NCBI GenBank assembly: GCA_017620345.1
Contig: JAFZQP010000045.1
Location: forward strand, 1-64,000
Direction: 5' to 3'
DNA length: 64,000 nucleotides
Source: Lachnospiraceae bacterium
GTDB taxonomy: Bacteria > Bacillota_A > Clostridia > Lachnospirales > Lachnospiraceae
The position numbers were made by a program, and so were the translations under genes. Under the pieces are notes generated by a model, which worked only from the letters and a program-made list of their open reading frames with translations, searched no databases and was not told where the DNA came from. Position 1 is the stretch's first letter, and every line of letters begins with the position of its first letter. Below, piece by piece: positions 46,207 through 55,637 of this stretch.

Positions 46207-46733
46207 TGCTCCCCGTCCTTATCCTGCCCGGCTTCCTCCTGTTCCTTTAAAAGCTGTGCAAGCTCTTCATTTGTAAGAAGAGGTCCGTCCACTTTTTCAA
46301 CATACATATGTCCGTCAAGATGTTCTATCTCATGGAGCAGCGCTCTTGCAAGGAGCCCGTCTCCTTCTACCGTAAACTCCTTCATGTCGATATTGTATGC
46401 TCTGACCTTAGCATGGTCCGGCCTTGTTACAAGTCCTACCTTACCGGGAACCGAGAGGCATCCTTCATAATCGGTCTGTTCTCCCGACACCTCAATGACC
46501 TCCGGATTGATCAGTACCAACGGCTTATCCTGATAATCATCACCCGCGTCGATGACCGCGATCCTCTTTAATATGCCGACCTGCGGTGCAGCAAGTCCGA
46601 CTCCGTCCGCATCGTACATCGTATCGAGAAGATCGTTTATGAGTTCAAGCGTCCTGTCACTCATGACGCTTACGGTCTTGCACACTTTCTTAAGGCACGG
46701 ATCTCCTATTTCCCTTATCTGTCTTAACGCCAT
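46203..46733 (-). CDS. def: Peptide deformylase
   Basis: Def removes the formyl group from nascent proteins. The 176-aa protein has all three signature motifs: GVGLAAPQVG (residues near 45), EGCLSVPGK with the metal Cys, and the metal-binding HEIEHLDG. The usual HEIDH has Glu in place of Asp, a conservative change. The second of two adjacent ATGs (46733) is preferred because GGAGG lies 6 nt before it and only 3 nt before the first. About 20 charged residues close the C-terminus. It is followed by fmt with a 4-nt overlap and preceded by priA. Confidence 0.97.
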   Translation of the reverse strand: MALRQIREIGDPCLKKVCKTVSVMSDRTLELINDLLDTMYDADGVGLAAPQVGILKRIAVIDAGDDYQDKPLVLINPEVIEVSGEQTDYEGCLSVPGKVGLVTRPDHAKVRAYNIDMKEFTVEGDGLLARALLHEIEHLDGHMYVEKVDGPLLTNEELAQLLKEQEEAGQDKDGEQ

Positions 46734-46766
46734 CATTTACCTCCATGAATTCCTGCACGATAATTA

Positions 46767-48980
46767 TCAATATGATCCCATTGGATCCAGATCGAAACTT
46801 ACCCGTATATCCGGAAAGGTTTTTTCCTCCACCTTATCCTTTATCTCTATCAGTTGCTCCGCATCGGTGCTCTTAACGTATATCATATGTCTGTAGACAT
46901 CTTTGATCTTTCTTATCGTAGCGGCTGTAGGGCCTATCACAGGCGTCATTATACCATCCGAAATGATCCGTGCCAATGCATCTGCCGCGGCTCTGCCTTC
47001 TTTTTCCGTCCTGCTCTCGATCAGTATGGCGAGCATATGTCCCGCCGGCGGATAGGAAAGAAGGCGGCGGTATCCCATCTCTTCTTCATAGAACGCTCTG
47101 TAATCCTGAGTGATCGCCGCGCATATCGCATAGTGATCCGGCCTGTATGTCTGTATCAGTACTTCCCCGCTCCTGCTGTCTCTTCCGGCTCTTCCCGCAG
47201 CCTGTACAAGAAGCTGGAACGTCCTCTCTCCGGCCCTGTAATCATTTGCATACAATGACATATCCGCAGCAAGTATACCGACAAGTGTGACATACGGAAA
47301 ATCATGGCCTTTAACGATCATCTGCGTCCCGACAAGGATGTCCGCCTCGCGGTTTGCGAACGTGGACAATATCGCTTCGTAATCGTCCTTCTTCTTTGTC
47401 GTGTCCGCATCCATCCTAAGAACAGAAGCGTATGGAAACAGATTTCTGATCTGCTGTTCCACCGATTCGGTACCTATTCCGCCCATGGCGCCTATGAGAG
47501 TGCTTCCGCATTTACTGCACTTTCTGACTTCGTTCTGCTCGTATCCGCAGTAATGGCATACAAGCTTTCCTCTGCCGTGCTGTGAAAGAGAGACATCACA
47601 ATGCGGACATTTGACAGCCTCTCCGCATGCCCTGCATGAAACAAATGCAGATATGCCTCTTCTGTTAAGAAACAGCATCACCTGTTCATTCCTTCCAAGG
47701 CGGTCGGCTATCGCATCTTTTAACCTGCCGGAAAAGATGCTCCTGTTTCCCTGCGCCAGTTCGGTACGCATATCTATGGAGCGCGCCTCGGGAAGTGATG
47801 CATCCTTTGCCCTTTTTGTAAGAGTATAGAGCTTGTACTGCCCGGACTTTGCGGCATTGTATGACTCGATAGAAGGCGTTGCGCTTCCGAGGACTACAGA
47901 TGCTCCATGTATTTCGGCCAGTTTATTTGCTACATCCCTTGCGTGATACTTCGGCATCTGATCACTCTTGTACGACATCTCATGTTCTTCATCGATGACG
48001 ATCAGCCCGAGATCGTCAAACGGAGTAAAAAGTGCTGATCTCGGTCCTATCATTATGTCTATCTCATGATTCCTTGCCCGTTCAAACTGGTCGTATCTTT
48101 CACCGTCGGACAGCCTTGAATGCAGCGTTGATACCCTGTCCCCGAAACGTTTGTAAAATCTCATAACGGTCTGATACGTAAGTGATATCTCCGGTATCAG
48201 AACGATAGCCTGGTGTCCCTGTGATATGACGGAATCTATCATTTCCATATACACTTCCGTCTTGCCGCTTCCGGTTATCCCGTGAAGAAGATATGTCCTT
48301 CTGATCCCGCTGTCATATTCCGATTTAAAATCATTGGCCACGTACCGCTGCTCATCCGAAAGCTGTACCGGCTGTGCACGTTCCGTAGTTCTTACGGTAT
48401 TTCTGTACAGGCGCCTGGTTCTTACTTCAATGATCCCCCGGTCGCAAAGAGCCTTGATCGTGGATGCTGATATATTCAGCTTCCCGGTGACCACTTTCTG
48501 ATCGATACAGTGCCATGTCATAAGCTCCGACAAAAGCCTTGCGCGGGCTACATTTTTCTTTTGTCTGAACTGCTCAAGCTTCTCGTAAGCCTCTTCTTCG
48601 GACAGAATGAGCGCAACTTCCTTCTTTTCGGCTGCCTTTACATTCTTCTTGACCGGCAGCACTGTTGAAAGTGCACGGTTCATCGTCGATCCGTACCTGT
48701 GTCTCATCCAGTCTGCCAGGACTATGAGTTTTTGTTCCACAAGAGTATCATCCGTAATGACACTGATGATATCTTTTGTCCTTGCGGGATCGAATTTGGC
48801 CTTATCCGATACCCCGAGAACGAATCCCTGTATCTGCCTGTTGCCGTTCCCGAACGGTATCAGCACACGGCTGCCGACTGCAACGCTTCCCGCAAGGTCC
48901 TGCGGGATCCTGTACTGAAAAGTCCGGTCGAGGTTCTCATGTGAAATATCAACGATTATATCTGCATAAAAATCATTCAT
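46767..48980 (-). CDS. priA: Primosomal replication restart helicase PriA
   Basis: PriA reloads the replisome at stalled forks. This protein of about 737 aa has the N-terminal 3'-binding domain, Walker A GITGSGKTEVY, DEEH in VIDEEHEMSYKSDQ, and the zinc-binding insert with eight Cys (CRACG, CPHC, CHYCG, CSKCG). The second helicase domain has GTQMIVKGHDFPYV and AAGRAGR. The ATG at 48980 (MNDFYADI) is used, but a TTG at 48986 lies 10 nt from the GGAGGGG of the upstream terminator, so TTG may be real. It heads the def-fmt-rsmB-rlmN block. Confidence 0.95.
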   Translation of the reverse strand: MNDFYADIIVDISHENLDRTFQYRIPQDLAGSVAVGSRVLIPFGNGNRQIQGFVLGVSDKAKFDPARTKDIISVITDDTLVEQKLIVLADWMRHRYGSTMNRALSTVLPVKKNVKAAEKKEVALILSEEEAYEKLEQFRQKKNVARARLLSELMTWHCIDQKVVTGKLNISASTIKALCDRGIIEVRTRRLYRNTVRTTERAQPVQLSDEQRYVANDFKSEYDSGIRRTYLLHGITGSGKTEVYMEMIDSVISQGHQAIVLIPEISLTYQTVMRFYKRFGDRVSTLHSRLSDGERYDQFERARNHEIDIMIGPRSALFTPFDDLGLIVIDEEHEMSYKSDQMPKYHARDVANKLAEIHGASVVLGSATPSIESYNAAKSGQYKLYTLTKRAKDASLPEARSIDMRTELAQGNRSIFSGRLKDAIADRLGRNEQVMLFLNRRGISAFVSCRACGEAVKCPHCDVSLSQHGRGKLVCHYCGYEQNEVRKCSKCGSTLIGAMGGIGTESVEQQIRNLFPYASVLRMDADTTKKKDDYEAILSTFANREADILVGTQMIVKGHDFPYVTLVGILAADMSLYANDYRAGERTFQLLVQAAGRAGRDSRSGEVLIQTYRPDHYAICAAITQDYRAFYEEEMGYRRLLSYPPAGHMLAILIESRTEKEGRAAADALARIISDGIMTPVIGPTAATIRKIKDVYRHMIYVKSTDAEQLIEIKDKVEEKTFPDIRVSFDLDPMGSY

Positions 48981-48990
48981 TATCAAAAAT

Positions 48991-49017
48991 CAAAAGCCCC
49001 TCCGCAAGCGAAGGGGC
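48991..49017 (-). terminator. Terminator between the 97-aa gene and priA
   Basis: A 9-bp GC-rich stem (arms 48996-49004 and 49009-49017, 4-nt loop) begins 7 nt past the stop and is followed by TTTTGATTTTTG on the minus strand. Its 3' arm contains GGAGGGG, the only Shine-Dalgarno-like sequence ahead of priA. I see no separate promoter between the hairpin and priA. Confidence 0.8.
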
Positions 49018-49023
49018 CGGTTA

Positions 49024-49317
49024 TCAGTTATTAAGCTTGTCGAAGTGGGACTCGAGCATTTTTACCACCTCATCGATATCCTCACCGTCCGGAACGATCA
49101 CCGCCGTCCCGGATTGTACATCCCAACGAAATACAAGTCCGTACGGATCGTTCTGTATCATATATTGGATATCCTCGCCGTCCATCTGGATGATCCTGCC
49201 GTCAAGCTCCCCTTCTATGCTCTTCATCAGCATGATAAAACCGTCCAGTTCATCCCGATAATCGTGTTTGATAAATATCCAATTATCTTCGATTGACGTT
49301 ATCTCATACCCCATCAT
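49024..49317 (-). CDS. 97-aa acidic protein of unknown function
   Basis: I do not recognise this protein. It is soluble and strongly acidic, with alternating beta-like segments (YEITSIEDNWIFIKHDY; DELDGFIMLMKSIEGELDG; MDGEDIQYMIQNDPYGLVF) and a helical end (DEVVKMLESHFDKLN). It looks like a compact alpha/beta domain. It begins 3 nt after the HDOD gene stop with almost no ribosome site of its own, so its translation is probably coupled to the HDOD gene. A terminator follows immediately. The pairing suggests it works with the HDOD protein. Confidence 0.75.
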   Translation of the reverse strand: MMGYEITSIEDNWIFIKHDYRDELDGFIMLMKSIEGELDGRIIQMDGEDIQYMIQNDPYGLVFRWDVQSGTAVIVPDGEDIDEVVKMLESHFDKLNN

Positions 49318-49320
49318 ATG

Positions 49321-50559
49321 TCACTTCTTCTCATCCACTGTCCCGAACAGATCTCTGTACCATGCAAGCGCTTCAACATATGCATCATATACGGGACCTT
49401 CCTTGATGTTGTAAAGTATCATCTGCCTGGAGAGTTCGGACCACGAAGCAGTCTCGTAACGGATCATGAAGTCCATAACGCGGGCAAGATCACCGTTCTT
49501 GTTGACGAGGGCTACCGTTATCTCCTTCGATACATTGACCATTGAGAGTGCATCCTTCATCGGCTTGTCAAGTATGATATCAAGAACCGAGAACAGTCCC
49601 ATCAGGAACAGTTCATTGGAGAGAGCTGCCATCTCAAACGTAGGTGCAAGGTTTTCGGCAAACTTCGCACGCAGCAGTGACAGCCTTGTGATCTCGTTGG
49701 GCTTATCGGCACACAACTGATGTGATACGACCGCATTGATCCACTTCTTCAGTTCCTTCTGACCGAGCATTGCTGCCGCATGTCTGATCGATGTGATCTC
49801 GGAATTGACAGCCATATGATTGACCATACGAAGCAGTTCTATAACAAGAGCCGTATCTCTTCCGATGATGTCCGCAGCCTTGGTCAGTTCAAAATCAGGA
49901 TTGTTTACTATCTTGAGAAGTTCAATGTAATTGACCTTCAGAGGTGCAACCTTGGTAGTTCCCTTTGTAATGGGAAGTCTGTAGAAATCTCCTTCATAAA
50001 GCGAATATGCTTTGCCCTTTGACAGTTCTTCAAAATCCTCGAGCGAATCAACATTGACCGCGATGAGTTCAAGGCCGGGATAGACCTTGGAGAAGAAGTT
50101 CTGGGCTGCAGTCATGTTTATCTTCTTGTAGTCGAGCATTATATAATCAAGGAGCTTGAGTATCGGAGCATACTCCTGGAACTGTTCGATCGCAAGGTTT
50201 CTGATCGCCAGTTTGTATCCCATGAACTTGAGCTGCTGAAGTCTCTTTATATACATCGTCTCTGCGGGGATCGTATGATCGAACAGCAGCACGACCTTCT
50301 CATGCGGCATTGAACAGCTCTCTTCGATCGGAGAGAACACAGATATCTTGGACAGTTCAACGAACACTTCCTGGTTATCCGCAAGCGTTCCGGCGCCAAG
50401 ACTTTCTACAACTTCCAACCCCAATATCGTTCCGGCGCCATCAAGTGATCCGGTCCCCAGCATGCTGGGATTAAGAAGAAAATTCTGCTTCTGTGCGAAC
50501 AGTGAATAAGCGCGTACAGCAGTATTTTCATCAAATAATGGAATTAATGTCGCTAGCAT
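49321..50559 (-). CDS. YuxH-type EAL/HDOD signalling protein
   Basis: This 412-aa soluble protein has an EAL-like N-terminal half (about residues 1-200) that has lost the catalytic EAL, DDFG and EGVE motifs, followed by an HDOD domain (about 205-400) with NPDFELTKAADIIGRDTALVIELLRMVN. This is the layout of YuxH-type signalling proteins, whose function is poorly defined. It has an excellent promoter 40 nt upstream and GGAGGAG before the ATG at 50559. Because it lies just past two GGDEF-EAL genes, it may take part in the same c-di-GMP circuit. It could bind but should not hydrolyse c-di-GMP. Confidence 0.9.
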   Translation of the reverse strand: MLATLIPLFDENTAVRAYSLFAQKQNFLLNPSMLGTGSLDGAGTILGLEVVESLGAGTLADNQEVFVELSKISVFSPIEESCSMPHEKVVLLFDHTIPAETMYIKRLQQLKFMGYKLAIRNLAIEQFQEYAPILKLLDYIMLDYKKINMTAAQNFFSKVYPGLELIAVNVDSLEDFEELSKGKAYSLYEGDFYRLPITKGTTKVAPLKVNYIELLKIVNNPDFELTKAADIIGRDTALVIELLRMVNHMAVNSEITSIRHAAAMLGQKELKKWINAVVSHQLCADKPNEITRLSLLRAKFAENLAPTFEMAALSNELFLMGLFSVLDIILDKPMKDALSMVNVSKEITVALVNKNGDLARVMDFMIRYETASWSELSRQMILYNIKEGPVYDAYVEALAWYRDLFGTVDEKK

Positions 50560-50598
50560 TTTGTCTCCTCCTCTGTCTTAGGAACATTCTATCTATAT

Positions 50599-50627
50599 AT
50601 AATAGCAGAAATCGTATGATTTTCCAA
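50599..50627 (-). promoter_or_regulatory. Strong SigA-type promoter of the HDOD gene
   Basis: On the minus strand TTGGAA (50622-50627) is followed after 17 bp by TATTAT (50599-50604), preceded by TGC to give an extended -10. The predicted start is about 30 nt before the ATG at 50559. There is no terminator hairpin in the 79-nt gap. Confidence 0.75.
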
Positions 50628-50638
50628 CAATTAATGCT

Positions 50639-52573
50639 TCAGGCAGGATTTTTTTCTTTCTGGAAGCGTATAAATGCGGATTTGGTAAGGGGTTTTGAAA
50701 AATAGAAACCCTGTATCTCATCCGCTCCGAGAGATACGAAAGAATCTACCATTTCTGCAGTCTCCACGCCCTCGACAAGTACCTTGAGTTTCATGTCCCT
50801 GAGCATCCTGATGAGATTCCGGATGATCACATGATTTCCGCCTTCCTCCTCCATTAAAACGAACACGCGGTCAAGTTTTACTATATCAAGCGGAAGCGAC
50901 GCTATCCTCATAAGGTTCGAGTAACCGGTACCGAAATCATCAAGCGACACCGAAAATCCGTATTCCGATAACGCCGTGATGTTCGTGTACAGCTTCGACT
51001 GCGAATATCCGCTGGCAGTCTCGGTTATCTCAAGATTTATCTTTGACGGATCAACATTGTATTTTTGCGCAAGCCCGATTATCTCCTCCGCCAGATCGCT
51101 CCTGAGGCACTGCATCACGGAGAGGTTGATCTCGATGTAATCCACTCCGAGATCATCAAAATCCGGAGAAGCAATGAACTTTATGACCTCTTCAAGCACA
51201 AAGCTTCCGATCGCATGTATCGCTCCGCTCTTTTCCGCCATCGGTATGAACAGTGTCGGCGATATATATCCGTACTTGGGGTCCCTGAGCCGAAGAAGCG
51301 CTTCGGCGGATCTGAATGACTTCGTTGAGGTATTATATATCGGTTGATAAAATACCGAGAAATAATGATTTGTCATCGCCCTGTCGATGATCGTGGTCAT
51401 TTCCTTCTTCAGCATGAATTCTTTTGTTCCGGTAATGGACGATGCGGAAACGACCCTTCCGTTGCTCTCGGCAAGATCGAGATCCGATATGAGCACAAAC
51501 AGTGAATCAACATCCGATATATCATCCGGGCATGTTACAAGACACGTATTGATCTCAAGTTCAAAATCAGCCACTTCAAGACGTATGTTCTGCCTGATGG
51601 AACGCGTTATCTCTTCCGCGATCTCACGGGCAAAATCAAAATGCTTCCTCGACAGCTCTATCGCAAATTTACCGTCACCGTTGTAATAACACATGAACTG
51701 GGCATGAAAGCGTTTCATGATACGAAGTATCTCAGCAGACATCGGAGTCATCATCCTTAGCATCGGATCATACCCTACTATCCTGAGAGCATATTTGAAA
51801 TTGACGATGTTAAGGAGTATAAGCTCCATCTGCTTGCCGGTCTTGAAATTGGTCCTCATGTCCTCGGCAAAGACCTTATACGTATGCATTCCCGTGGACA
51901 CATCAACGGAATCTTCCACTCTTCTGTTGATAAGGATCAAAAGCAATATGCACAGTGTGATCGTAAAACAGACGATATTATGTCCGGGCGCGAAATAATT
52001 GACAGTCATCCCGGCAATGACGATTATGATCGGAACAGTCAGGATACCGGCCCTTCTTTCGTCTACCGGGCTTACATACTTTCTGATGAAAACTGCAGAT
52101 AAGACAATATAGAAAAAGAATATAAAGTAAGTATAATAGTATCCCCAGTGCCTGATCAGCATCTTGTCAGGCCCTATCTCAAAAATGACAGGGTAGAAAT
52201 AATTGCACACAAACATCGAGATATAAACAGCTATCGGAATAAAACATGCGCTGCTTTTCTTTACCGATCTGTCAAGTCTGTGCCACATATCCGTTGATGC
52301 CAGTATGTACAAAAGAAACAGAAGCGGGATGAATACAAGTATCAGCAGATAGATCGCATTGATATTAAGGTACCTGAAATCAGACACACTTTCTACTCCG
52401 GCAAACCTTACAGCTGTTGCATCACAAACGGACGCTGCAAGCGTGCATAATATGATAAGCGTCATGATCCTCGCTCTGTATGTTCCGTGAACGCTCGTTC
52501 TCAGATGATGGATCATAACGACCAGGAGCAATATGAATGCACAGTAATCATATGTTGCGATATCAGTACTCAT
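50639..52573 (-). CDS. Membrane GGDEF-EAL protein with intact EAL, probable c-di-GMP phosphodiesterase
   Basis: This 644-aa protein has seven or eight N-terminal helices (about residues 10-215), a degenerate GGDEF (NGDGKF near 300) and an EAL domain (about 385-640). Its catalytic set is complete: AEALLRL, EINLSVMQC, LEITETA, LDDFGTGYSN, KLDR, EGVET and QGF. It should hydrolyse c-di-GMP, with the dead GGDEF perhaps binding GTP. The membrane block resembles that of its neighbour at 52583-54508, which begins after a 9-nt gap. It has its own AGGGA ribosome site and closes the TelA operon. Confidence 0.93.
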   Translation of the reverse strand: MSTDIATYDYCAFILLLVVMIHHLRTSVHGTYRARIMTLIILCTLAASVCDATAVRFAGVESVSDFRYLNINAIYLLILVFIPLLFLLYILASTDMWHRLDRSVKKSSACFIPIAVYISMFVCNYFYPVIFEIGPDKMLIRHWGYYYTYFIFFFYIVLSAVFIRKYVSPVDERRAGILTVPIIIVIAGMTVNYFAPGHNIVCFTITLCILLLILINRRVEDSVDVSTGMHTYKVFAEDMRTNFKTGKQMELILLNIVNFKYALRIVGYDPMLRMMTPMSAEILRIMKRFHAQFMCYYNGDGKFAIELSRKHFDFAREIAEEITRSIRQNIRLEVADFELEINTCLVTCPDDISDVDSLFVLISDLDLAESNGRVVSASSITGTKEFMLKKEMTTIIDRAMTNHYFSVFYQPIYNTSTKSFRSAEALLRLRDPKYGYISPTLFIPMAEKSGAIHAIGSFVLEEVIKFIASPDFDDLGVDYIEINLSVMQCLRSDLAEEIIGLAQKYNVDPSKINLEITETASGYSQSKLYTNITALSEYGFSVSLDDFGTGYSNLMRIASLPLDIVKLDRVFVLMEEEGGNHVIIRNLIRMLRDMKLKVLVEGVETAEMVDSFVSLGADEIQGFYFSKPLTKSAFIRFQKEKNPA

Positions 52574-52582
52574 ACACGTTCC

Positions 52583-54508
52583 CTATCCCATAAGAATAAA
52601 TCTTATGAGTTCCTTCTTCTCCATGGGCATACAGTAATAGTATCCCTGCAGATAGTTACAGTTAAGTTTCAAAAGACGCCCTTCCGTCTCCTCATTCTCT
52701 ACTCCGACTGCGACAGCATCGATACCAAGATCTTCGATCATGCGAAGGCTTCCCTCGAATATGGCAGAGTTGTCATCACGCAGACCTTCTCTTACAAAGG
52801 AACGGTCAAGCTTGATACCCGAAAGCGGCATCTTCGCGATCCTTTCAACCTCAAATATCCCGGCTCCGAAATCATCCATAAAGATGTGAAATCCGACCTG
52901 GGACAACGCATTGATATTATCCTGCATCTTCTCGAACATCTCTTCATTCTCGACATCCGTTATGTTAAAACATATATTTTTCGGCATAACATTGTAATTC
53001 CGAAGAGTCGACAGCAATACCGTAACAAGTTCACTCCACATGCACTGTACCGGCGAGAGGTTGACCTCTATGAATTCAAATCCCAGCAGGAGAAAATCCG
53101 GCATCGATATGAACCGGCACACCTCTTCTATAACAAATGTCGTTATGGCATGTATCGAATGGATCTTCTCCGCTTCGCTTATGAGAAGGTCAGGACTGAT
53201 CTGTCCGAAATCCGGATCGTTAAGCCGCAAAAACGCTTCCGCCCTGACAAACCTTTTATCCTTAACTGAGAATACAGGCTGAAAATGGAGTTGGAACAGT
53301 TTATCCGAAAATGCCCTGTCGATCACCTTTGATATATCGCGCCGCAGTTCAAACCTCTTCTTGTCAAAGAGTTTCTCGGCATAACGGAGTTCTCCGCTGT
53401 ATACTTCCGCCTCCAGCCTTCCGTCAAAGGCGACCAGAAAATCCGGATCATCTATATCCTCCGGGCAGGCGATAAAGCATACATTGTTCATGACTCTTAC
53501 CATCATCTCGCCTACAGCGACTTCCTGTGTCATTATCGCATTGATGCCCTGAGATATAGGCAGCATATTATCCCTGTATCGTTCATCGACTATAACTGCG
53601 AATCTCCCGCCGCCAAGGTAATACAGGTCAGCGTCCACCCTGTCAGCCGACGCCCATTTTTCAAGCCTTCCCGCTATTTCCTGTATGATCTGCTGTACAC
53701 TGAAAAACCCGAGCATCTCGATAAGGGAATGGTAGTTTGTCATTACCGACAAAGTCACTCCTATCGGAGCCCTGATCGTTTTGTATTTATTGAGATCCTG
53801 AACATATGCGTTCATGGAAAACAGACCTGTCGAGCCGTGCATCCTCTCCTCCGGAGACTGTATCCCAAGCACCATTACGAGAAAGGAGACCGTAGAAAAG
53901 AACATCTGAACACAATACTGCGGCCGCAGTGCCTGGAGCACGCTTGCAGCCACGTTGATAAAAAAGACCATGAACACGCTGATCAGCTTCCTGCTGCCGA
54001 ACAGATCCCTGTATTTGATCACCTGACTGTAGCCGACGATGATATACATGTACGAAAGTGCATACAGCACATAAAAAGCCGCACCTCTTGCGTACAGACC
54101 GTTCTCATCTATATAATAAACCAGCTTTGTAAAGGGATTGACAACAAAAATAAGCGCTGTCACAAGAACTATGGGAGTGTTGTAAGAAAATGCCAGAAGT
54201 TTTCTTTCTCTGATCTTGTACCATATCCCTATCATCGCGAAGAGATATCCGCAGAATATCACGGAGAACATTGAAGTTCCCCACAGACAGAAAGCATTGG
54301 CAACATACTTCGCCGTAATATATCCGGGCCCGAGCTTCTCAAAAGTCTGGGCCCCGATATCGGCTATCGTTGTCAGTATTATGTCGCTGATAAGCACAAG
54401 GGCCCATCTGTTAACACGGCCTCTTGTCATCCTTCGGACCACGAGGGATATAACTATCAGTGTCTCTACGATAAGAGCGCAATAATCAAAAACAAGAGAA
54501 TTAATCAA
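52583..54508 (-). CDS. Membrane GGDEF-EAL protein with both domains degenerate
   Basis: This 641-aa paralogue of the product of 50639-52573 has the same helices-GGDEF-EAL layout. The GGDEF is GGGRF, and the EAL domain keeps AEAFLRL, NLSPVQC, MDDFGAG, KLDR and QGY, but the EITE Glu is Asn (FNITDVE) and the EGVE Glu is Val (AVGVENEE). Two catalytic or metal positions are therefore lost, and it should not be an active phosphodiesterase. It may be a c-di-GMP receptor or a pseudoenzyme regulator of its neighbour. The start is a TTG at 54508 overlapping telA by 8 nt; the residues align well with the start of the paralogue. Confidence 0.87.
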   Translation of the reverse strand: MINSLVFDYCALIVETLIVISLVVRRMTRGRVNRWALVLISDIILTTIADIGAQTFEKLGPGYITAKYVANAFCLWGTSMFSVIFCGYLFAMIGIWYKIRERKLLAFSYNTPIVLVTALIFVVNPFTKLVYYIDENGLYARGAAFYVLYALSYMYIIVGYSQVIKYRDLFGSRKLISVFMVFFINVAASVLQALRPQYCVQMFFSTVSFLVMVLGIQSPEERMHGSTGLFSMNAYVQDLNKYKTIRAPIGVTLSVMTNYHSLIEMLGFFSVQQIIQEIAGRLEKWASADRVDADLYYLGGGRFAVIVDERYRDNMLPISQGINAIMTQEVAVGEMMVRVMNNVCFIACPEDIDDPDFLVAFDGRLEAEVYSGELRYAEKLFDKKRFELRRDISKVIDRAFSDKLFQLHFQPVFSVKDKRFVRAEAFLRLNDPDFGQISPDLLISEAEKIHSIHAITTFVIEEVCRFISMPDFLLLGFEFIEVNLSPVQCMWSELVTVLLSTLRNYNVMPKNICFNITDVENEEMFEKMQDNINALSQVGFHIFMDDFGAGIFEVERIAKMPLSGIKLDRSFVREGLRDDNSAIFEGSLRMIEDLGIDAVAVGVENEETEGRLLKLNCNYLQGYYYCMPMEKKELIRFILMG

Positions 54509-55637
54509 CTTTCAGGCTTTCCTTGCTGATCTCCAGGATCTTGTCCTTCATTTCGGTCTCAATACGCATTAGTTCGGTCTCAGCCGCCCGTCTCTTTTCG
54601 CGGCCTTCTGCCTGTATCTGCATGACTTCATCAAAAGTCTCAATGAGCATCTGATTGGTGGTCGTAAGTGTCTCTATGTCCACTATTCCCCTCTCGCTTT
54701 CCTTTGCGGACTCTATCGATGCCATCTTAAGCGCTTCCGCATTCTTCTTGAGAAGTTCGTTAGTCATATCCGTGACTTCTCTCTGTGCCTTTGCGGCATC
54801 AGCCGAATGATCGAGCCCTATCGCGATCACCATCTGGCTCTTCCAGAGAGGGATGGTATTGACGAGAGTCGACTGAATCTTCTCTGCCATGATCGTATCG
54901 TTGCTCTGGATCAGACGGATCTGCGGAGCCATCTGCATCGAAATGTTACGTGTAAGTTCAAGATCGTATATCTTCTTTTCGAAGCGCTCGATCATCGAAG
55001 CATAGTCCCTTGCCGCCTGGGAGTCCTCCTGGAGTCCCGTTTCCTCAGCCTTTGCAAGAAGACGCGGCAGCTCAACGGTCTTGGCTTCCTCGAGTTTTTT
55101 CTTGCCGGCAATTATATAGAGGCTAAGCTGTTTGAAATAGTCAAGATTCTCATCATACATCTTATCAAGCATGGCAACATCCTTAAGAAGCACCTGCTGA
55201 TGTCCTTCCATGGCCTTGCATATCTTATTGACATTGACTTCCGCCTTGTCATATTTTGCCTTGAGCGAAGTGATCTGGTTCGATCCCTTCTTAAACAGTC
55301 CGAGGAATCCCCCCTTCTGTTCTTCCACGGAGAATCCCTTAAGTTCTGTAACGACTCCGGTCAGCATGGATCCTATCTCGCCCATATCCTTTGTCTTGAC
55401 GCTTTTGAGCGCTCCCTCCGAAAACTCGGCAACGTTCTTCTGTGCTGCTGCTCCGTACTGCAGCACAAGCTGGGAATCCTTTATATCGATCGCCTGCATA
55501 TACTGCTCAACCTTTGCCTGATCCTCCGGCGACAGATCCTCCTCCTTTGTCTCGACTATAGCCGTGCTCTCCGGTGCCTCCATAAGATCAAGGTCAAGTT
55601 CCTTTGCGTCAATTGCGTCAATTACTTCACTCATCAT
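54501..55637 (-). CDS. telA: TelA/KlaA-family protein (toxic-anion-resistance type)
   Basis: This 378-aa protein is a long, mostly helical coiled-coil protein of the TelA family, with the characteristic ATVELP-like core around KTVELPRLLAKAEETGLQ and LVNTIPLWKSQMVIAIGLD. B. subtilis YaaN is the related protein. Members are linked to tellurite resistance or membrane stress, but the mechanism is not known. It overlaps the XpaC-like gene by 4 nt, the usual xpaC-telA pairing, and the degenerate GGDEF-EAL gene by 8 nt. No metal-binding cluster is visible. The name says little about its true role here. Confidence 0.94.
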   Translation of the reverse strand: MMSEVIDAIDAKELDLDLMEAPESTAIVETKEEDLSPEDQAKVEQYMQAIDIKDSQLVLQYGAAAQKNVAEFSEGALKSVKTKDMGEIGSMLTGVVTELKGFSVEEQKGGFLGLFKKGSNQITSLKAKYDKAEVNVNKICKAMEGHQQVLLKDVAMLDKMYDENLDYFKQLSLYIIAGKKKLEEAKTVELPRLLAKAEETGLQEDSQAARDYASMIERFEKKIYDLELTRNISMQMAPQIRLIQSNDTIMAEKIQSTLVNTIPLWKSQMVIAIGLDHSADAAKAQREVTDMTNELLKKNAEALKMASIESAKESERGIVDIETLTTTNQMLIETFDEVMQIQAEGREKRRAAETELMRIETEMKDKILEISKESLKVD

